NCBI RefSeq assembly: GCF_014268785.2 | Contig: NZ_JABWRD020000001.1 | Span: 1,563,001 to 1,627,000, forward strand | Length of the DNA: 64,000 bases | DNA from: Pseudomonas shirazensis | Lineage (GTDB): Bacteria > Pseudomonadota > Gammaproteobacteria > Pseudomonadales > Pseudomonadaceae | Reading direction: 5' to 3' | Part shown: in pieces, positions 39,083 to 50,012 of the stretch | Layout of the letters: each line of letters opens with the position of its first letter | Position numbering within the stretch: position 1 is the first letter of the stretch | Made by a program: the position numbers and the translations under genes | The notes under the pieces: generated by a model | Databases searched by the model: none | What the model was told of the DNA's origin: nothing | Seen by the model: only the letters and a program-made list of their open reading frames with translations

Positions 39083-39105
39083 AAGTCACGCAAAAGTCAC
39101 GCAAA
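39083..39105. repeat. Tandem AAGTCACGCAAA repeats, candidate integrase arm sites
   Basis: Two copies of AAGTCACGCAAA at 39083-39094 and 39094-39105, 11 bp apart (one helical turn), between the integrase stop and the attachment tRNA. This is the usual place for integrase arm-type binding sites. Confidence 0.65.
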
Positions 39106-39106
39106 T

Positions 39107-39136
39107 GAAAAAGGCCACTCCTTGCGGAAATGGCCT
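39107..39136 (-). terminator. Terminator of the tRNA-Pro transcript, supplied by the prophage
   Basis: Stem AGGCCA/TGGCCT (39112-39117, 39131-39136) with a run of T on the minus strand, about 17 nt after the tRNA 3' end. Because it lies on the prophage side, the integrated phage replaces the tRNA's original terminator. Confidence 0.72.
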
Positions 39137-39152
39137 AAGTCATTGGGATTAT

Positions 39153-39229
39153 TGGTCGGGACGGAGTGATTCGAACACTCGACCCCTTGCACCCCATGCA
39201 AGTGCGCTACCGGGCTGCGCTACGCCCCG
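39153..39229 (-). tRNA. tRNA-Pro(GGG); probable prophage attachment site at its 3' end
   Basis: 77 bases with CCA encoded. The cloverleaf has anticodon stem CTTGC/GCAAG and loop ATGGGGT (anticodon GGG), the T-loop TTCGAAT and a 7-bp acceptor stem. It is adjacent to the integrase, and phage DNA starts at its 3' end, so the 3' half should be the att core. The matching copy would lie at the left prophage end, outside the window. Confidence 0.95.
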
Positions 39230-39327
39230 AACTGCTCTCGATACTGCTGAGAACGTTACAAAATCTACCCTAACCTTTTGATTAATGAAAGCTTTTTTTC
39301 GAAAAACTTTCCACTCGTCGGATCAGG

Positions 39328-39684
39328 TTATTTCTTCAACACCACCAGCACATCTTCCAACTCGACAATCATCTGCCGAATCATCTGCTTGTACTGCGTC
39401 GTGTCTTCCTTGGCTTCATCACTAGACATGCGCAATCGCGCACCGCCGATGGTGAAGCCTTGGTCGTACAGCAGCGCGCGGATCTGGCGGATCATCAGCA
39501 CGTCTTGGCGCTGATAATACCGGCGGTTGCCGCGGCGTTTGACGGGGTTGAGCTGGGGGAACTCCTGCTCCCAGTAGCGCAGCACGTGCGGTTTTACCGC
39601 ACAGAGCTCGCTGACTTCACCAATGGTGAAGTAGCGTTTGCCCGGGATGGGGGGCAGCTCGTCGTTATGACTTGGTTCCAGCAT
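39328..39684 (-). CDS. MerR-family transcriptional regulator
   Basis: 118 residues. The MerR N-terminal DNA-binding domain is clear: [20 protein letters not shown] and [20 protein letters not shown]. The C-terminal part is short and helical with no metal-binding Cys. Conserved next to ihfA in Pseudomonas. Overlaps the ihfA stop by 20 nt, so it is probably the last gene of that operon. Target genes are unknown. Confidence 0.92.
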   Translation of the reverse strand: MLEPSHNDELPPIPGKRYFTIGEVSELCAVKPHVLRYWEQEFPQLNPVKRRGNRRYYQRQDVLMIRQIRALLYDQGFTIGGARLRMSSDEAKEDTTQYKQMIRQMIVELEDVLVVLKK

Positions 39685-39967
39685 AGGCCTCAACCCGGGC
39701 TTTCAATTTCTGCCCTGGACGAAAGGTGACGACGCGGCGTGCGGTGATCGGGATTTCTTCCCCGGTTTTGGGGTTGCGGCCCGGCCGTTGGCGTTTGTCG
39801 CGAAGGTCAAAGTTGCCGAATCCGGACAACTTGACCTGCTCGTTATCTTCAAGCGCGTGGCGGATCTCTTCGAAAAACAACTCGACGAGTTCCTTCGCCT
39901 CTCGCTTGTTAAGCCCAAGCTCCTCGTACAGCCTCTCGGCCATCTCAGCTTTCGTCAGAGCACCCAT
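39665..39967 (-). CDS. ihfA: Integration host factor subunit alpha
   Basis: 100 residues, the normal length. [20 protein letters not shown] and the DNA-binding arm [17 protein letters not shown] are characteristic. With IhfB it bends DNA for transcription, replication and site-specific recombination, including phage integration next door. It lies 4 nt after pheT, as in many gammaproteobacteria. Confidence 0.97.
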   Translation of the reverse strand: MGALTKAEMAERLYEELGLNKREAKELVELFFEEIRHALEDNEQVKLSGFGNFDLRDKRQRPGRNPKTGEEIPITARRVVTFRPGQKLKARVEAYAGTKS

Positions 39968-39971
39968 GCCG

Positions 39972-42353
39972 TTATTTCCTTAACGTGGTGTTCAACCTTT
40001 GTTCGAGCGAGGTGAGGATCAATTGCAGGGTGGCGTTCACCTCATCGTCATTAAGAGTGCGCGATGGATGCTGCCAGGTCAAGCCGACCGCGAGGCTTTT
40101 TCTATCAGGATCAATGCCTTTACCCTGGTAGACGTCAAACAGCCTGAGGTCTGTGAGCCATTCGCCTGCATTGTCACGAATTGCTTCAAGGACGTCGCTG
40201 GCGGCCACATCACGGCCGGCAATCAGGGCCAGGTCGCGGCGGGTTTCAGGGAACTTGGACAGTTCGCTGAATTTCGGCAGGCAACCTTCGACCACTTCTT
40301 CCAGGATCAGCTCGAAGACGAACACCGGGCGGTCCAGGTCGAGGGTCTTGGCCAGCTCTGGGTGCAGAGCACCGAGGTAGCCGACTTCCTTGCCGTCGCG
40401 TTCGATACGGGCGGTCTGGCCTGGGTGAAGGGCTGGGTGCTTGCCCGCGACGAACTTGAACTCGCCGAGCGCGCCGGAGTAACCCAGCACCGCTTCAACG
40501 TCGGCTTTGACGTCGAAGAAGTCGATGCCATCGCGTGGGTTGGCCCAGCCTTCTGGCAAGCGGGTACCGGTGACGACGCCGGCGAGCATCGGCTGCTGCT
40601 TGAGGTCGCCGAGCTGGCCGACAAAGCGTTGGCCGCTCTCGAACAGGCGCACGCGGTCTTGCTGGCGGTTAAGGTTGTGCTGCAGTGCTTTGACCAGGCC
40701 AGGCCACAACGAGGCGCGCATAGCGGCCATGTCGTTGGAAATCGGGTTGGCCAGCAGCAGCGGCTCGACGCCAGGACTGAACAGCTCGAACAGTTTCGGG
40801 TCGATGAAGCTGTAAGTGATTGCTTCCTGATAACCGCGTGCTACCAGCAGACGGCGCAGGGTTGGCAACTCACCGCGGGCTTCCGGCGCGCCTTTGGGGG
40901 CGAGACGGGCTTGCGGATAGCGCACTGGCAGGTGGTTGTAGCCATACAGACGGGCCAGTTCTTCGATCAGGTCGACTTCAAGACTTATATCGAAGCGGTG
41001 GCTTGGCACTTGTACCGTCCACTGCCCTGCCCCATCGGCGCTGGTGGTCAGCTCGAGGGCGTTGAGCAGTTGCTCGACCTGGGCTGGGTCCATGTCCATG
41101 CCGAGCATCTGGCTGATGCGTTCGGCGCGCAGGGTGATCGGCGCAACTTTCGGTAGGTGCTGCTCGCTGACTGCTTCGACGATCGGGCCGGCTTCGCCAC
41201 CGACAATTTCCAGCAGCAGCGCGGTCGCGCGCTCCATGGCTTCGCGGGCCAGTTGCGAGTCGACGCCGCGCTCGTAGCGGTGCGAGGCATCGGTGTGCAG
41301 ACCGTAGGAACGGGCCTTGCCAGCGACGGAAATCGGCTCGAAGAAGGCGCTCTCAAGGAACAAATCGCGGGTCTTCTCGGTATTCACGCCGCTGTGCTCG
41401 CCACCCATGACGCCGGCAATGGCCAGGGCCCGGGTGTGGTCGGCGATGACCAGGGTGTCGCTACGCAGGGCGACTTCCTGACCGTCGAGCAGGACCAGCT
41501 TCTCGCCTTCCTCAGCCATCCGCACGCGGATGCCACCGTTGATTTCGGCGAGGTCGAAGGCGTGCATCGGCTGGCCGAGCTCGAGCATCACGTAGTTGGT
41601 GATGTCGACTGCAGCGTCGATGCTGCGCACGTCGCTGCGGCGCAGGCGTTCTACCAGCCACAGCGGGCTTGGCTTGGCCAGGTCGACGTTGCGGATCACG
41701 CGGCCGAGGTAGCGCGGGCACGCGGCCGGGGCCGAGACTTCGACCGAGCGCACTTCGTCGTGGCTGGGGGCAACGGCCGGCACGTCGATGCGGGTAACCG
41801 GCACGTCGTACAGGGCGCTGACATCGCGCGCCATACCGGCCACCGAGAGGCAGTCGCCACGGTTCGGGGTCAGGCCGATTTCGATGCTGGCGTCGTCGAG
41901 GTTGAGGTATTCACGGATGTCCTGACCAACCGGCGCATCGGCGGCCAGTTCAAGCAAGCCGTCGTTTTCTTCACTGATCTGCAACTCGGCAGCCGAGCAC
42001 AGCATGCCGTTGGATTCAACGCCACGCAGTTTGGCCTTCTTGATCTTGAAGTCGCCTGGCAGCTCGGCTCCGATCATGGCGAAGGGGATCTTCAGGCCCG
42101 GGCGCACGTTAGGCGCGCCGCAGACGACCTGGAAGGCCTCCTGGCCGTTGCTGACCTGGCACACGCGCAGCTTGTCGGCATCCGGGTGCTGCTCGGTGCT
42201 GAGCACTTCGCCGACGATGATACCGCTGAACTGGCCAGCCGCCGGCGTGACGCTGTCGACTTCGAGGCCGGCCATGGACAGACGAGCAACCAGCTCGTCG
42301 CGGGAGACTTGCGGGTTTACCCAACCGCGCAGCCACTGTTCACTGAATTTCAT
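39972..42353 (-). CDS. pheT: Phenylalanine-tRNA ligase beta subunit
   Basis: 793 residues from [15 protein letters not shown]. The N-terminal tRNA-binding (EMAP-like) domain is about 40-150, followed by the B3/B4 editing domain, B5 domains, and a C-terminal ferredoxin-fold anticodon-binding domain ending TLRK. It forms the alpha2-beta2 enzyme with PheS. Follows pheS with a short gap. Confidence 0.98.
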   Translation of the reverse strand: MKFSEQWLRGWVNPQVSRDELVARLSMAGLEVDSVTPAAGQFSGIIVGEVLSTEQHPDADKLRVCQVSNGQEAFQVVCGAPNVRPGLKIPFAMIGAELPGDFKIKKAKLRGVESNGMLCSAAELQISEENDGLLELAADAPVGQDIREYLNLDDASIEIGLTPNRGDCLSVAGMARDVSALYDVPVTRIDVPAVAPSHDEVRSVEVSAPAACPRYLGRVIRNVDLAKPSPLWLVERLRRSDVRSIDAAVDITNYVMLELGQPMHAFDLAEINGGIRVRMAEEGEKLVLLDGQEVALRSDTLVIADHTRALAIAGVMGGEHSGVNTEKTRDLFLESAFFEPISVAGKARSYGLHTDASHRYERGVDSQLAREAMERATALLLEIVGGEAGPIVEAVSEQHLPKVAPITLRAERISQMLGMDMDPAQVEQLLNALELTTSADGAGQWTVQVPSHRFDISLEVDLIEELARLYGYNHLPVRYPQARLAPKGAPEARGELPTLRRLLVARGYQEAITYSFIDPKLFELFSPGVEPLLLANPISNDMAAMRASLWPGLVKALQHNLNRQQDRVRLFESGQRFVGQLGDLKQQPMLAGVVTGTRLPEGWANPRDGIDFFDVKADVEAVLGYSGALGEFKFVAGKHPALHPGQTARIERDGKEVGYLGALHPELAKTLDLDRPVFVFELILEEVVEGCLPKFSELSKFPETRRDLALIAGRDVAASDVLEAIRDNAGEWLTDLRLFDVYQGKGIDPDRKSLAVGLTWQHPSRTLNDDEVNATLQLILTSLEQRLNTTLRK

Positions 42354-42384
42354 GCTGTTCTCCTGAATATGGTCGAGGTGTGGC

Positions 42385-43464
<1,080 letters not shown>

Positions 43465-43510
43465 TCAACACCCGACGGCGCATGCGCCGCCGGATGATTG
43501 TCGTGGGTAC

Positions 43511-43867
43511 TTAAGCCAGAACGGCTTTAGCTTTCTCGACAATCGCAGCAAACGCCGCTTTTTCGTTCACTGCCAGGTCAGCCAGAACTTTACGGTCGAT
43601 TTCGATCGACGCTTTTTTCAGGCCAGCGATCAGGCGGCTGTAAGACAGACCGTTGACGCGAGCACCAGCGTTGATACGAGCGATCCACAGAGCGCGGAAC
43701 TGACGCTTTTTCTGGCGACGGTCACGGTAGGCGTATTGACCAGCCTTGATGACAGCCTGCTTGGCAACACGGAATACGCGCGAACGTGCACCGTAGTAAC
43801 CTTTAGCCAGTTTCAGAATTTTTTTGTGACGCTTACGAGCAATTACGCCGCGCTTTACACGAGCCAT
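43511..43867 (-). CDS. rplT: 50S ribosomal protein L20
   Basis: 118 residues, the usual length. [20 protein letters not shown] and [17 protein letters not shown] are diagnostic. Early-assembly 23S rRNA-binding protein that also represses its own operon in many bacteria. Part of infC-rpmI-rplT. Confidence 0.98.
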   Translation of the reverse strand: MARVKRGVIARKRHKKILKLAKGYYGARSRVFRVAKQAVIKAGQYAYRDRRQKKRQFRALWIARINAGARVNGLSYSRLIAGLKKASIEIDRKVLADLAVNEKAAFAAIVEKAKAVLA

Positions 43868-43894
43868 GAGTAACTTCCTCTATCTAGACCAGAA

Positions 43895-44089
43895 TTAACG
43901 AACGCGCAGCATGCGCGCGACTTTTGCCACGTCAGACGGGTGCAGCATGCTGCTACCACGCAGTTGACGCTTACGCTTGGTCGACATTTTGGTCAGGATG
44001 TGGCTCTTGAAAGCGTGCTTGTGCTTGAAGCCGGTCGCCGTTTTCAGGAAACGCTTCGCTGCACCGCTCTTGGTTTTCATTTTTGGCAT
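43895..44089 (-). CDS. rpmI: 50S ribosomal protein L35
   Basis: 64 residues starting [17 protein letters not shown], very basic, standard length. Between infC and rplT. Confidence 0.98.
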   Translation of the reverse strand: MPKMKTKSGAAKRFLKTATGFKHKHAFKSHILTKMSTKRKRQLRGSSMLHPSDVAKVARMLRVR

Positions 44090-44149
44090 GTTCGTAACTC
44101 CGCATTGGGGTGGATAAACATAACCGCAAGGCCTGCCGTGCCCTGGTGG

Positions 44150-44701
44150 TTATTTCTTTTTCTTGGGGGCGATGACCATCAAAAGTTGGCGTCCTTCCAT
44201 CTTCGGATGCTGTTCGACGGTCCCGTATTCGGCGAGATCAGCTTCGATCCGCTTCAGCAGTTCCATACCCAGCTCCTGGTGGGCCATCTCACGACCACGG
44301 AATCTCAGAGAGATCTTGGTCTTGTCCCCATCACTTAGGAAACGTACCAGGTTGCGTAGTTTTACCTGGTAATCCCCTTCCTCCGTCCCTGGACGAAACT
44401 TGATTTCTTTGATCTGGATGATCTTCTGGTTTTTCTTGGCTGCAGCCTGTTGCTTCTTCTTCTCGAACAGGCTTTTGCCGTAGTCCATGACTTTACAGAC
44501 AGGAGGTACGGCGTCAGCAGAAATCTCTACCAGATCCAGCTTCGCTTCTTCAGCGATACGAAGCGCTTCTTCGATCGAGACGATGCCCAACTGTTCACCG
44601 TCAGCACCAATTAACCGAACCTCGCGTGCAGAGATATTCTCGTTGATCGGGGCCTTCGGTGCAGCTCGTTTATCGTTTCTCATATCACGCTTAATAATCA
44701 T
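44150..44701 (-). CDS. infC: Translation initiation factor IF-3
   Basis: 183 residues. Features include [20 protein letters not shown] near the N-terminus and a C-terminal [19 protein letters not shown]. The frame opens with ATG ATT ATT AAG. The ATG overlaps the thrS stop and is only 2 nt from the GGAG, whereas the two ATT codons lie 5 and 8 nt away. infC in many bacteria starts with the rare AUU for autoregulation, so the true start may be ATT at 44698 or 44695. Confidence 0.97.
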   Translation of the reverse strand: MIIKRDMRNDKRAAPKAPINENISAREVRLIGADGEQLGIVSIEEALRIAEEAKLDLVEISADAVPPVCKVMDYGKSLFEKKKQQAAAKKNQKIIQIKEIKFRPGTEEGDYQVKLRNLVRFLSDGDKTKISLRFRGREMAHQELGMELLKRIEADLAEYGTVEQHPKMEGRQLLMVIAPKKKK

Positions 44702-46623
44702 TACTCCGATTCTTGGCGACCACGCCGGGAAACCGCATGCGCAAGGAACTCGGCGAATTGGGCGACGGGCATGGAGCCCAGGTCTGCGCCTTCGCGAGTA
44801 CGCACAGCGACGGTTTGCGTTTCGACTTCACGATCCCCTATAACCAAAAGGTACGGGACCTTGAGCAAAGTATGCTCGCGGATTTTAAAGCCGATCTTCT
44901 CATTTCTCAAGTCAGACTTGGCACGAAAACCGCTATCGGTCAGATTTTTTTCAACCTGAAGGGCAAAATCGGCCTGCTTGTCAGTGATGTTCATGATCAC
45001 TGCCTGGGTTGGCGCCAGCCAAGCCGGGAATACGCCAGCGTAGTGTTCGATCAGCATACCGATGAAGCGTTCGAACGAACCGAGGATGGCGCGGTGCAGC
45101 ATTACCGGGCGCTTGCGCGCGTTATCTTCGGCAATGTAGCTGGCGTCCAGACGCTCAGGCAGGTTCGGATCGTACTGCAGGGTACCACACTGCCAGTTAC
45201 GGCCGAGGCAGTCACGCAGGGTGAACTCGATTTTCGGGCCGTAGAAGGCGCCCTCGCCCGGCTGATATTCCCACTCCAGGCCGGATTCATTGAGTGCATC
45301 AGCCAGGGCGCCTTCGGCGCGATCCCACAGCTCGTCCGAACCGACACGTTTGGCCGGACGGGTCGAAAGCTTCATGGCGACGTCGACGAAACCGAAGTCT
45401 TTATAGACATCGAGGGTCAGCTTGATGAAGTCGGCCGCTTCTTTCTTGACCTGATCTTCGGTGCAGAAGATGTGCGCATCATCCTGAACGAAACCACGCA
45501 CACGCATGATGCCGTGCAACGCACCGGATGGCTCGTTACGGTGGCATGCACCGAACTCGGCCAAACGCAGTGGCAGGTCGCGGTACGACTTCAGACCCTG
45601 ATTGAACACCTGCACGTGGCACGGGCAGTTCATCGGCTTGACCGCGTAATCACGACTTTCCGACGATGTGGTGAACATGTTTTCGGCGTAGTTGGACCAG
45701 TGACCGGAACGCTCCCAAAGGATTCGATCGACCACTTGCGGGGTCTTGATCTCAAGGTAACCGTTCTGACGCTGCACAGTACGCATGTACTGCTCGAGCA
45801 CCTGATAAACAGTCCAGCCGTTCGGATGCCAGAAGACCATGCCCGGCGCTTCTTCCTGCAGGTGGAACAGGTCGAGTTGCTTGCCGATCTTGCGGTGATC
45901 GCGTTTCTCGGCTTCTTCGATGCGCTGAATGTAGGCAGCCAGCTGCTTCTTGTCAGCCCAGGCGGTGCCGTACACGCGCTGCAGCTGCTCGTTCTTTGCG
46001 TCGCCGCGCCAGTAGGCACCGGACAGCTTGGTCAGCTTGAACGATTTGAGGAAGCGGGTATTGGGCACGTGCGGACCGCGGCACATGTCGACGTATTCTT
46101 CGTGATGGTACAGACCCATGGCCTGTTCATCCGGCATGTCCTCAACAAGGCGCAGCTTGTAGTCTTCGCCACGGGCCTGGAACACGTCGATGACTTCGGC
46201 GCGCGGGGTGACCTTCTTGATGACGTCGTAGTCTTTCTCGATCAGCTGCTGCATGCGCTTTTCGATGGCAGCGAGGTCATCAGGGGTGAAGGGGCGCTCG
46301 TAGGCGATATCGTAATAGAAGCCGTCATCGATGACCGGGCCGATTACCATCTTGGCGGTCGGGTACAGCTGCTTGACTGCGTGGCCGACCAGGTGGGCGC
46401 ACGAGTGACGGATGATTTCCAGCCCCTCTTCATCTTTGGGGGTGATGATCTGCAGGGTGGCGTCGTGTTCGATCAGGTCGCAGGCATCGACCAGCTTGCC
46501 GTCGACTTTACCGGCCAGGGTGGCCTTGGCCAGGCCAGCGCCAATCGAGGCGGCGACTTCGGCTACGGATACAGCGTGATCGAACGAACGTTGACTGCCA
46601 TCGGGAAGAGTAATGGTGGGCAT
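44701..46623 (-). CDS. thrS: Threonine-tRNA ligase
   Basis: 640 residues from [21 protein letters not shown] domain (1-60), editing domain with [11 protein letters not shown] zinc-type histidines, catalytic domain with MNCPCHV (zinc Cys) and the C-terminal anticodon-binding domain. Charges tRNA-Thr. The last codon overlaps the infC start, so the two are coupled. Confidence 0.98.
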   Translation of the reverse strand: MPTITLPDGSQRSFDHAVSVAEVAASIGAGLAKATLAGKVDGKLVDACDLIEHDATLQIITPKDEEGLEIIRHSCAHLVGHAVKQLYPTAKMVIGPVIDDGFYYDIAYERPFTPDDLAAIEKRMQQLIEKDYDVIKKVTPRAEVIDVFQARGEDYKLRLVEDMPDEQAMGLYHHEEYVDMCRGPHVPNTRFLKSFKLTKLSGAYWRGDAKNEQLQRVYGTAWADKKQLAAYIQRIEEAEKRDHRKIGKQLDLFHLQEEAPGMVFWHPNGWTVYQVLEQYMRTVQRQNGYLEIKTPQVVDRILWERSGHWSNYAENMFTTSSESRDYAVKPMNCPCHVQVFNQGLKSYRDLPLRLAEFGACHRNEPSGALHGIMRVRGFVQDDAHIFCTEDQVKKEAADFIKLTLDVYKDFGFVDVAMKLSTRPAKRVGSDELWDRAEGALADALNESGLEWEYQPGEGAFYGPKIEFTLRDCLGRNWQCGTLQYDPNLPERLDASYIAEDNARKRPVMLHRAILGSFERFIGMLIEHYAGVFPAWLAPTQAVIMNITDKQADFALQVEKNLTDSGFRAKSDLRNEKIGFKIREHTLLKVPYLLVIGDREVETQTVAVRTREGADLGSMPVAQFAEFLAHAVSRRGRQESE

Positions 46624-46959
46624 GGCGCCTCCTCTCCTAGTGGTGACCCCTACCAAAGGTCACGTGGGTTGGGATGAGCCAGTACAAGATCCGACCTGCC
46701 TTCCTTAATAGAGGAAGCCTGCCTCACAGTGGCAGAAGCCTTTCGGCTTGTCAGGGGCGAACCAGAGTGACTGGAAATAGAAAGATAGCTGCTGGCTGCC
46801 TCTGGGCAACTGCAAGCCGAGCATGCTAGCACGCAGGTTAGCGGCCAGGCACGAATATTTGGTAAATGCGTAAATCCGGTGAACTGTGAGTAAAAATGCC
46901 TATCAGATTTGCTGATGCATCCGATTTTCATCAGACCTATATCAAGGGAGTGTCTGGTT
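46624..46959. other. Intergenic region between thrS and the divergent periplasmic protein
   Basis: 336 bases without a supported gene. On the thrS side the leader has at least two hairpins, including GCTTCCT/AGGAAGC-type pairing near 46700-46725, which could serve thrS leader control. I see no clear riboswitch. Promoters for both divergent genes must lie here, but no strong consensus match stands out. Confidence 0.5.
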
Positions 46960-47262
46960 ATGCGACTTCAGTCTCTTCTGGCCCTGACCGCCGCGGGGGC
47001 ACTGCTGCTGCCCATGGCGGCCCAAGCCGACTGGCCAGCCGGCAAGAAAGACGCCTACATGCAGCAATGCGTGCAGGTGGCCACCCAGCAAGGCGTCAGC
47101 GCCAAGGATGCCGACACCCACTGCAAGTGTGGTGCCCAGGCAATCGAGAAGAATTTCAGCAAGGCTGAGATCGAAGACCTCGACAGCAAGGACGGTGTTG
47201 ACGCGAAATTGATGCAAAAGGCTCAAACTGTGGTAAAACAGGCGTGCACGACGAAAGGTTGA
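46960..47262 (+). CDS. Small periplasmic protein, unknown
   Basis: 100 residues with GGGAG before the ATG at 46960. Signal peptide MRLQSLLALTAAGALLLPMA ends at AQA. The mature part is Lys/Asp/Gln-rich with three Cys (QQCVQVA; HCKCGAQ; VKQACTT), probably disulfide-bonded in the periplasm. Common in Pseudomonas between thrS and the cold-shock gene. Function unknown. Confidence 0.8.
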   Translation: MRLQSLLALTAAGALLLPMAAQADWPAGKKDAYMQQCVQVATQQGVSAKDADTHCKCGAQAIEKNFSKAEIEDLDSKDGVDAKLMQKAQTVVKQACTTKG

Positions 47263-47422
47263 CCGCGTAACAGCGGGCTTCCGAGCCTTTATTTGCGCTG
47301 TATCAGTTTTCTTCGCAGTTAAAAGGCGCGACACGCGCAGAATTAGACTATGATGTACCTGGCGCACGCAGCTTCGGCTACATCTGCACCGATAAAAAAT
47401 TACGTTTCTGGAGATTCACCCC

Positions 47423-47635
47423 ATGTCCAATCGCCAAACCGGCACCGTCAAGTGGTTCAACGATGAAAAAGGCTTCGGCTTCATCACTCCTCAAGGCGGC
47501 GGCGACGACCTGTTCGTACACTTCAAAGCCATCGAATCCGACGGCTTCAAGAGCCTGAAAGAAGGCCAGACTGTTTCCTTCGTTGCCGAAAAAGGCCAGA
47601 AGGGTATGCAGGCTGCACAGGTTCGTCCGGAGTAA
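47423..47635 (+). CDS. Cold-shock domain protein (CspA family)
   Basis: 70 residues with [15 protein letters not shown] (RNP1) and DLFVHFKAI (RNP2). Single-stranded nucleic-acid chaperone active in cold or stress. Strong terminator follows. A candidate -10 TATGAT lies at 47349-47354, which would give a leader of about 65 nt. Confidence 0.97.
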   Translation: MSNRQTGTVKWFNDEKGFGFITPQGGGDDLFVHFKAIESDGFKSLKEGQTVSFVAEKGQKGMQAAQVRPE

Positions 47636-47648
47636 TTCGGATGCTGTA

Positions 47649-47678
47649 AAAAAACCCGCCCTCGTGGCGGGTTTTTTT
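47649..47678. terminator. Bidirectional intrinsic terminator after the cold-shock gene
   Basis: Stem CCCGCC/GGCGGG with A run before and T run after. Would also stop transcription coming from the converging lipoprotein gene. Confidence 0.88.
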
Positions 47679-47740
47679 ATGCCTGAATTCTACAGATTGG
47701 TCGCCGCCGCCCATGGCGCCAGCGACCATTAAAGAGCAAA

Positions 47741-48064
47741 TCAGCCACAGTTGACGCGGACGACGTTACCCTGCTCGTCAACATTGAGGTTGAGCCGCTC
47801 GGAGCGGTACTCCAGGGTGACCATATCGTGCGGCTTGAGGATGCGGGCCATTTGCGAGCCGCTGGCTTTACGCGCCTGCTCAAGCAGCTGGGGCGTGCCC
47901 GGTTTGCCTACGGTGAAGTCAGCGCCGCTGGCGTTACAGCGGCCATCGGTGCCAGCCGAGGCTGCCGGTGCACTGCTGTCACCGTCCGGCGCGCTGCCAG
48001 TGCTGCAACCAGCCAGCGCAACAGCTACCAGCACGGTTGCCAGAGAAGCACGGGTACGGAACAT
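47741..48064 (-). CDS. Lipoprotein with I78-type peptidase inhibitor domain
   Basis: 107 residues. Signal with lipobox VALAGC (Cys about residue 20). The mature part has CNASGADF, an SG ... R-I-L-K-P-x-D segment and YRSERLNLNVDEQG ... RVNCG, matching I78 inhibitors of serine proteases. Likely a periplasmic or outer-membrane-anchored defence against proteases. Confidence 0.85.
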   Translation of the reverse strand: MFRTRASLATVLVAVALAGCSTGSAPDGDSSAPAASAGTDGRCNASGADFTVGKPGTPQLLEQARKASGSQMARILKPHDMVTLEYRSERLNLNVDEQGNVVRVNCG

Positions 48065-48348
48065 GAATCCTCCTAATCATCATGGGAACTGCTATATGCG
48101 ACAGTAGTGCGCAATATTCGTTGCAAAACGCCCAAGTGTGCCTGACTCGCGCCCGCGAGGGGAAACAGCAATCGTCACCAGGTTTTGCACCGAATAAATA
48201 GTTTGTCGCGCACGGACTGTTATGCCTAAGTCGCAGGGCTCTTGACGCAAAGGCATGATTTACTGCAATAAGTGGAGTGCAGCATGCCTCCCTACGAACG
48301 CCAGGGCCCGGTGTTCGACCTATAGTCCGAACCAACGAGAAATTTCCA

Positions 48349-48564
48349 ATGCGCAGCCTCAGCATCGATGCCGACATCCAGGTCCACTTACCCGCGGGCC
48401 ATCGCTCGTACGCACCAGGCACCGCCGAGGAGCTTATGCTGATTGCCGTGGACCTGCTGGTACACGAACTCGGCAACGAAGGCTCCCGCAGCTTTATAGA
48501 GCAAGTGCTGGAGCGCTACGCGCCCCAGGCGGCAGCTATGGCAATCGAGCCAGCCGCTCGCTGA
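48349..48564 (+). CDS. Small conserved-type protein, unknown
   Basis: 71 residues from the ATG at 48349. Contains TAEELMLIAVDLLVHELGNE and a helical end. Overlaps the 3' end of the convergent nucleoside hydrolase gene by 29 nt. Weak Shine-Dalgarno sequence. No known domain. Confidence 0.65.
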   Translation: MRSLSIDADIQVHLPAGHRSYAPGTAEELMLIAVDLLVHELGNEGSRSFIEQVLERYAPQAAAMAIEPAAR

Positions 48565-49543
48565 GCAGATCGAACAAGCCCTGGGCATCGCCCTGCTCTA
48601 CCCACATGACATTGGCGGGCTGCTTGAGCACGCCATACCAGTCGGCAACGGTCTGACCGAAGGTCGGGCCTTCGCGACTATCAACACTCATGTGGATCTG
48701 CCGCCCGCTGAACATCTCTGGCTTGAGCAGATAAGCAATGACGCTCGCATCATGCACCGGCCCGCCGGGCAAGCCGTAGAGCTGCATGTCATGCTGAATG
48801 TAGGCATTAAGGATGTCCACGACCTGCTTGCTGGCGCGGTTGTTGACCGCGCTCAACTGCTTGAGCCGAGTATCGCTGGTCAGCAGCTTGTGGGTGACAT
48901 CCAGAGGCAGGTAGGTGAGCTTGACGCCACTGGCCAACACCACCTCAGCGGCATGCGGGTCCGCGTACAGATTGAATTCAGCGACTGGCGTGATGTTTCC
49001 GCCATTGAAGTGGGCGCCGCCCATGACCACGACTTCCTTGATGCCTTGGGCGATTCCTGGCTGCTGGATCAGCGCCAAGGCCAGGTTGGTCTGCGGCCCA
49101 AGCATGGCGATGGTGATGCTGTGCGGCTTGGCTGCGCTCAGGGTATCGACCAGATACTGCACCGCATTGCCCGCGGCCAAGCCTTGCTTTGGCTCATGCA
49201 CCTGCACGCCGGTAATGCCCTCCTCGCCGTGAACCTCAGCGGCGTAGATGGGCACGCGCACCAAAGGTCGCCCAGCACCGGCGTAGACCGGTATGTCTTC
49301 GCGCCCAGCCCATTCACGGGCCAGACGCGCGTTGCGGGCGGTTTTCTCTAGGCGCACGTTGCCGGCAACCGTGGTGATCGCGCGAATGTTCAGCTCCCCG
49401 GGTGAAGCCATAGCCAAAAACAGCGCCACCAGGTCATCGGCACCAGGGTCGGTGTCGATGATCAACTCGTGCGGGGCGGCGTGCAGCATCGAGGTGGTTA
49501 CAGCGGCCATGAGGGCGGCTCCTTGCAGCAGTTTCTTCAACAT
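48536..49543 (-). CDS. Secreted inosine-uridine-preferring nucleoside hydrolase
   Basis: 335 residues. The N-terminal MLKKLLQGAALMAAVTTSML signal ends at HA, so the enzyme should be periplasmic. LIIDTDPGADD is the calcium-binding signature of the family, and MGGAHFNGGNITPVAEFN and DVTHKLL follow. It splits nucleosides to free ribose and base. It is the last gene of the ribose operon, suggesting that it generates ribose outside the cytoplasm for RbsB to capture. Confidence 0.93.
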   Translation of the reverse strand: MLKKLLQGAALMAAVTTSMLHAAPHELIIDTDPGADDLVALFLAMASPGELNIRAITTVAGNVRLEKTARNARLAREWAGREDIPVYAGAGRPLVRVPIYAAEVHGEEGITGVQVHEPKQGLAAGNAVQYLVDTLSAAKPHSITIAMLGPQTNLALALIQQPGIAQGIKEVVVMGGAHFNGGNITPVAEFNLYADPHAAEVVLASGVKLTYLPLDVTHKLLTSDTRLKQLSAVNNRASKQVVDILNAYIQHDMQLYGLPGGPVHDASVIAYLLKPEMFSGRQIHMSVDSREGPTFGQTVADWYGVLKQPANVMWVEQGDAQGLFDLLSERLARLP

Positions 49544-49607
49544 AAGGCACTCCTGCGCCAACAGTTTGCAAATTCAGGGCCCGCCACGGCGGATCGAAGC
49601 CAACAGG

Positions 49608-50012
49608 TCAAAACGTGACGCCAGCGACCAATGCGATATTGCTGAATGGCTTGCACTCCCCGGTGCGCACAATGACCTTGGCCTGACGACTCAGCAGCTT
49701 GAACTCACTGTGCGGCATCTGCTGGCGAACGCCGAGCAAGCCCAGCGCGCTGAGCTGCTGGATTTCAGCCAACGCCGGTGGCGCGACCTCGAACAGCTCG
49801 GCCGCCAAGACATGCCGTTCGACCTGCATTTCGCTCAGCACCACCCGCAGTACACTGGCGAAGTCCGGCAAGCCCGAGGTAATGGCCAGGTCGATCAATT
49901 CCACGCCAGCCGGCACCGGCAAGCCGGCATCACCGATCACCACGATGTCGCCATGACCCAGGCCGGCAATCGTGCGCGACAGAGCAATATTGAGCAGTGC
50001 GGTCTTTTTCAT
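49608..50012 (-). CDS. rbsD: D-ribose pyranase
   Basis: 134 residues with [20 protein letters not shown] and [21 protein letters not shown], the two conserved parts of RbsD. Interconverts pyran and furan forms of ribose for the kinase. Coupled to rbsK by an ATGA overlap. Confidence 0.96.
   Translation of the reverse strand: MKKTALLNIALSRTIAGLGHGDIVVIGDAGLPVPAGVELIDLAITSGLPDFASVLRVVLSEMQVERHVLAAELFEVAPPALAEIQQLSALGLLGVRQQMPHSEFKLLSRQAKVIVRTGECKPFSNIALVAGVTF

Larger units (their letters stand above)
1..39152. mobile_element. Lambdoid siphovirus-type prophage, left end outside the window
   Basis: A continuous phage gene complement: tail, head and packaging genes, lysis-region genes, replication genes, divergent cro/cI control, recombination genes and an integrase beside a tRNA. 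The right boundary is placed at the 3' end of tRNA-Pro(GGG) because the integrase stops 79 bases before it and ordinary chromosomal genes follow. The left boundary, the tail tip and fibre genes and any endolysin or spanin genes are not visible. All virion modules seen are intact, so the element may be inducible. That is inference, because the left part cannot be read. Confidence 0.97.

Noticed and set aside
44713..46677. 654-codon open frame on the plus strand opposite thrS
   Set aside because: Antisense to a core essential gene with clear motifs. Composition and lack of a ribosome-binding site mark it as a shadow.
47721..47732. TTAAAGAGCA, a partial match to the complement of boxA near the I78 gene
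   Set aside because: Only a partial match. It lies after the stop of the lipoprotein gene, with no rrn or phage operon to act on.
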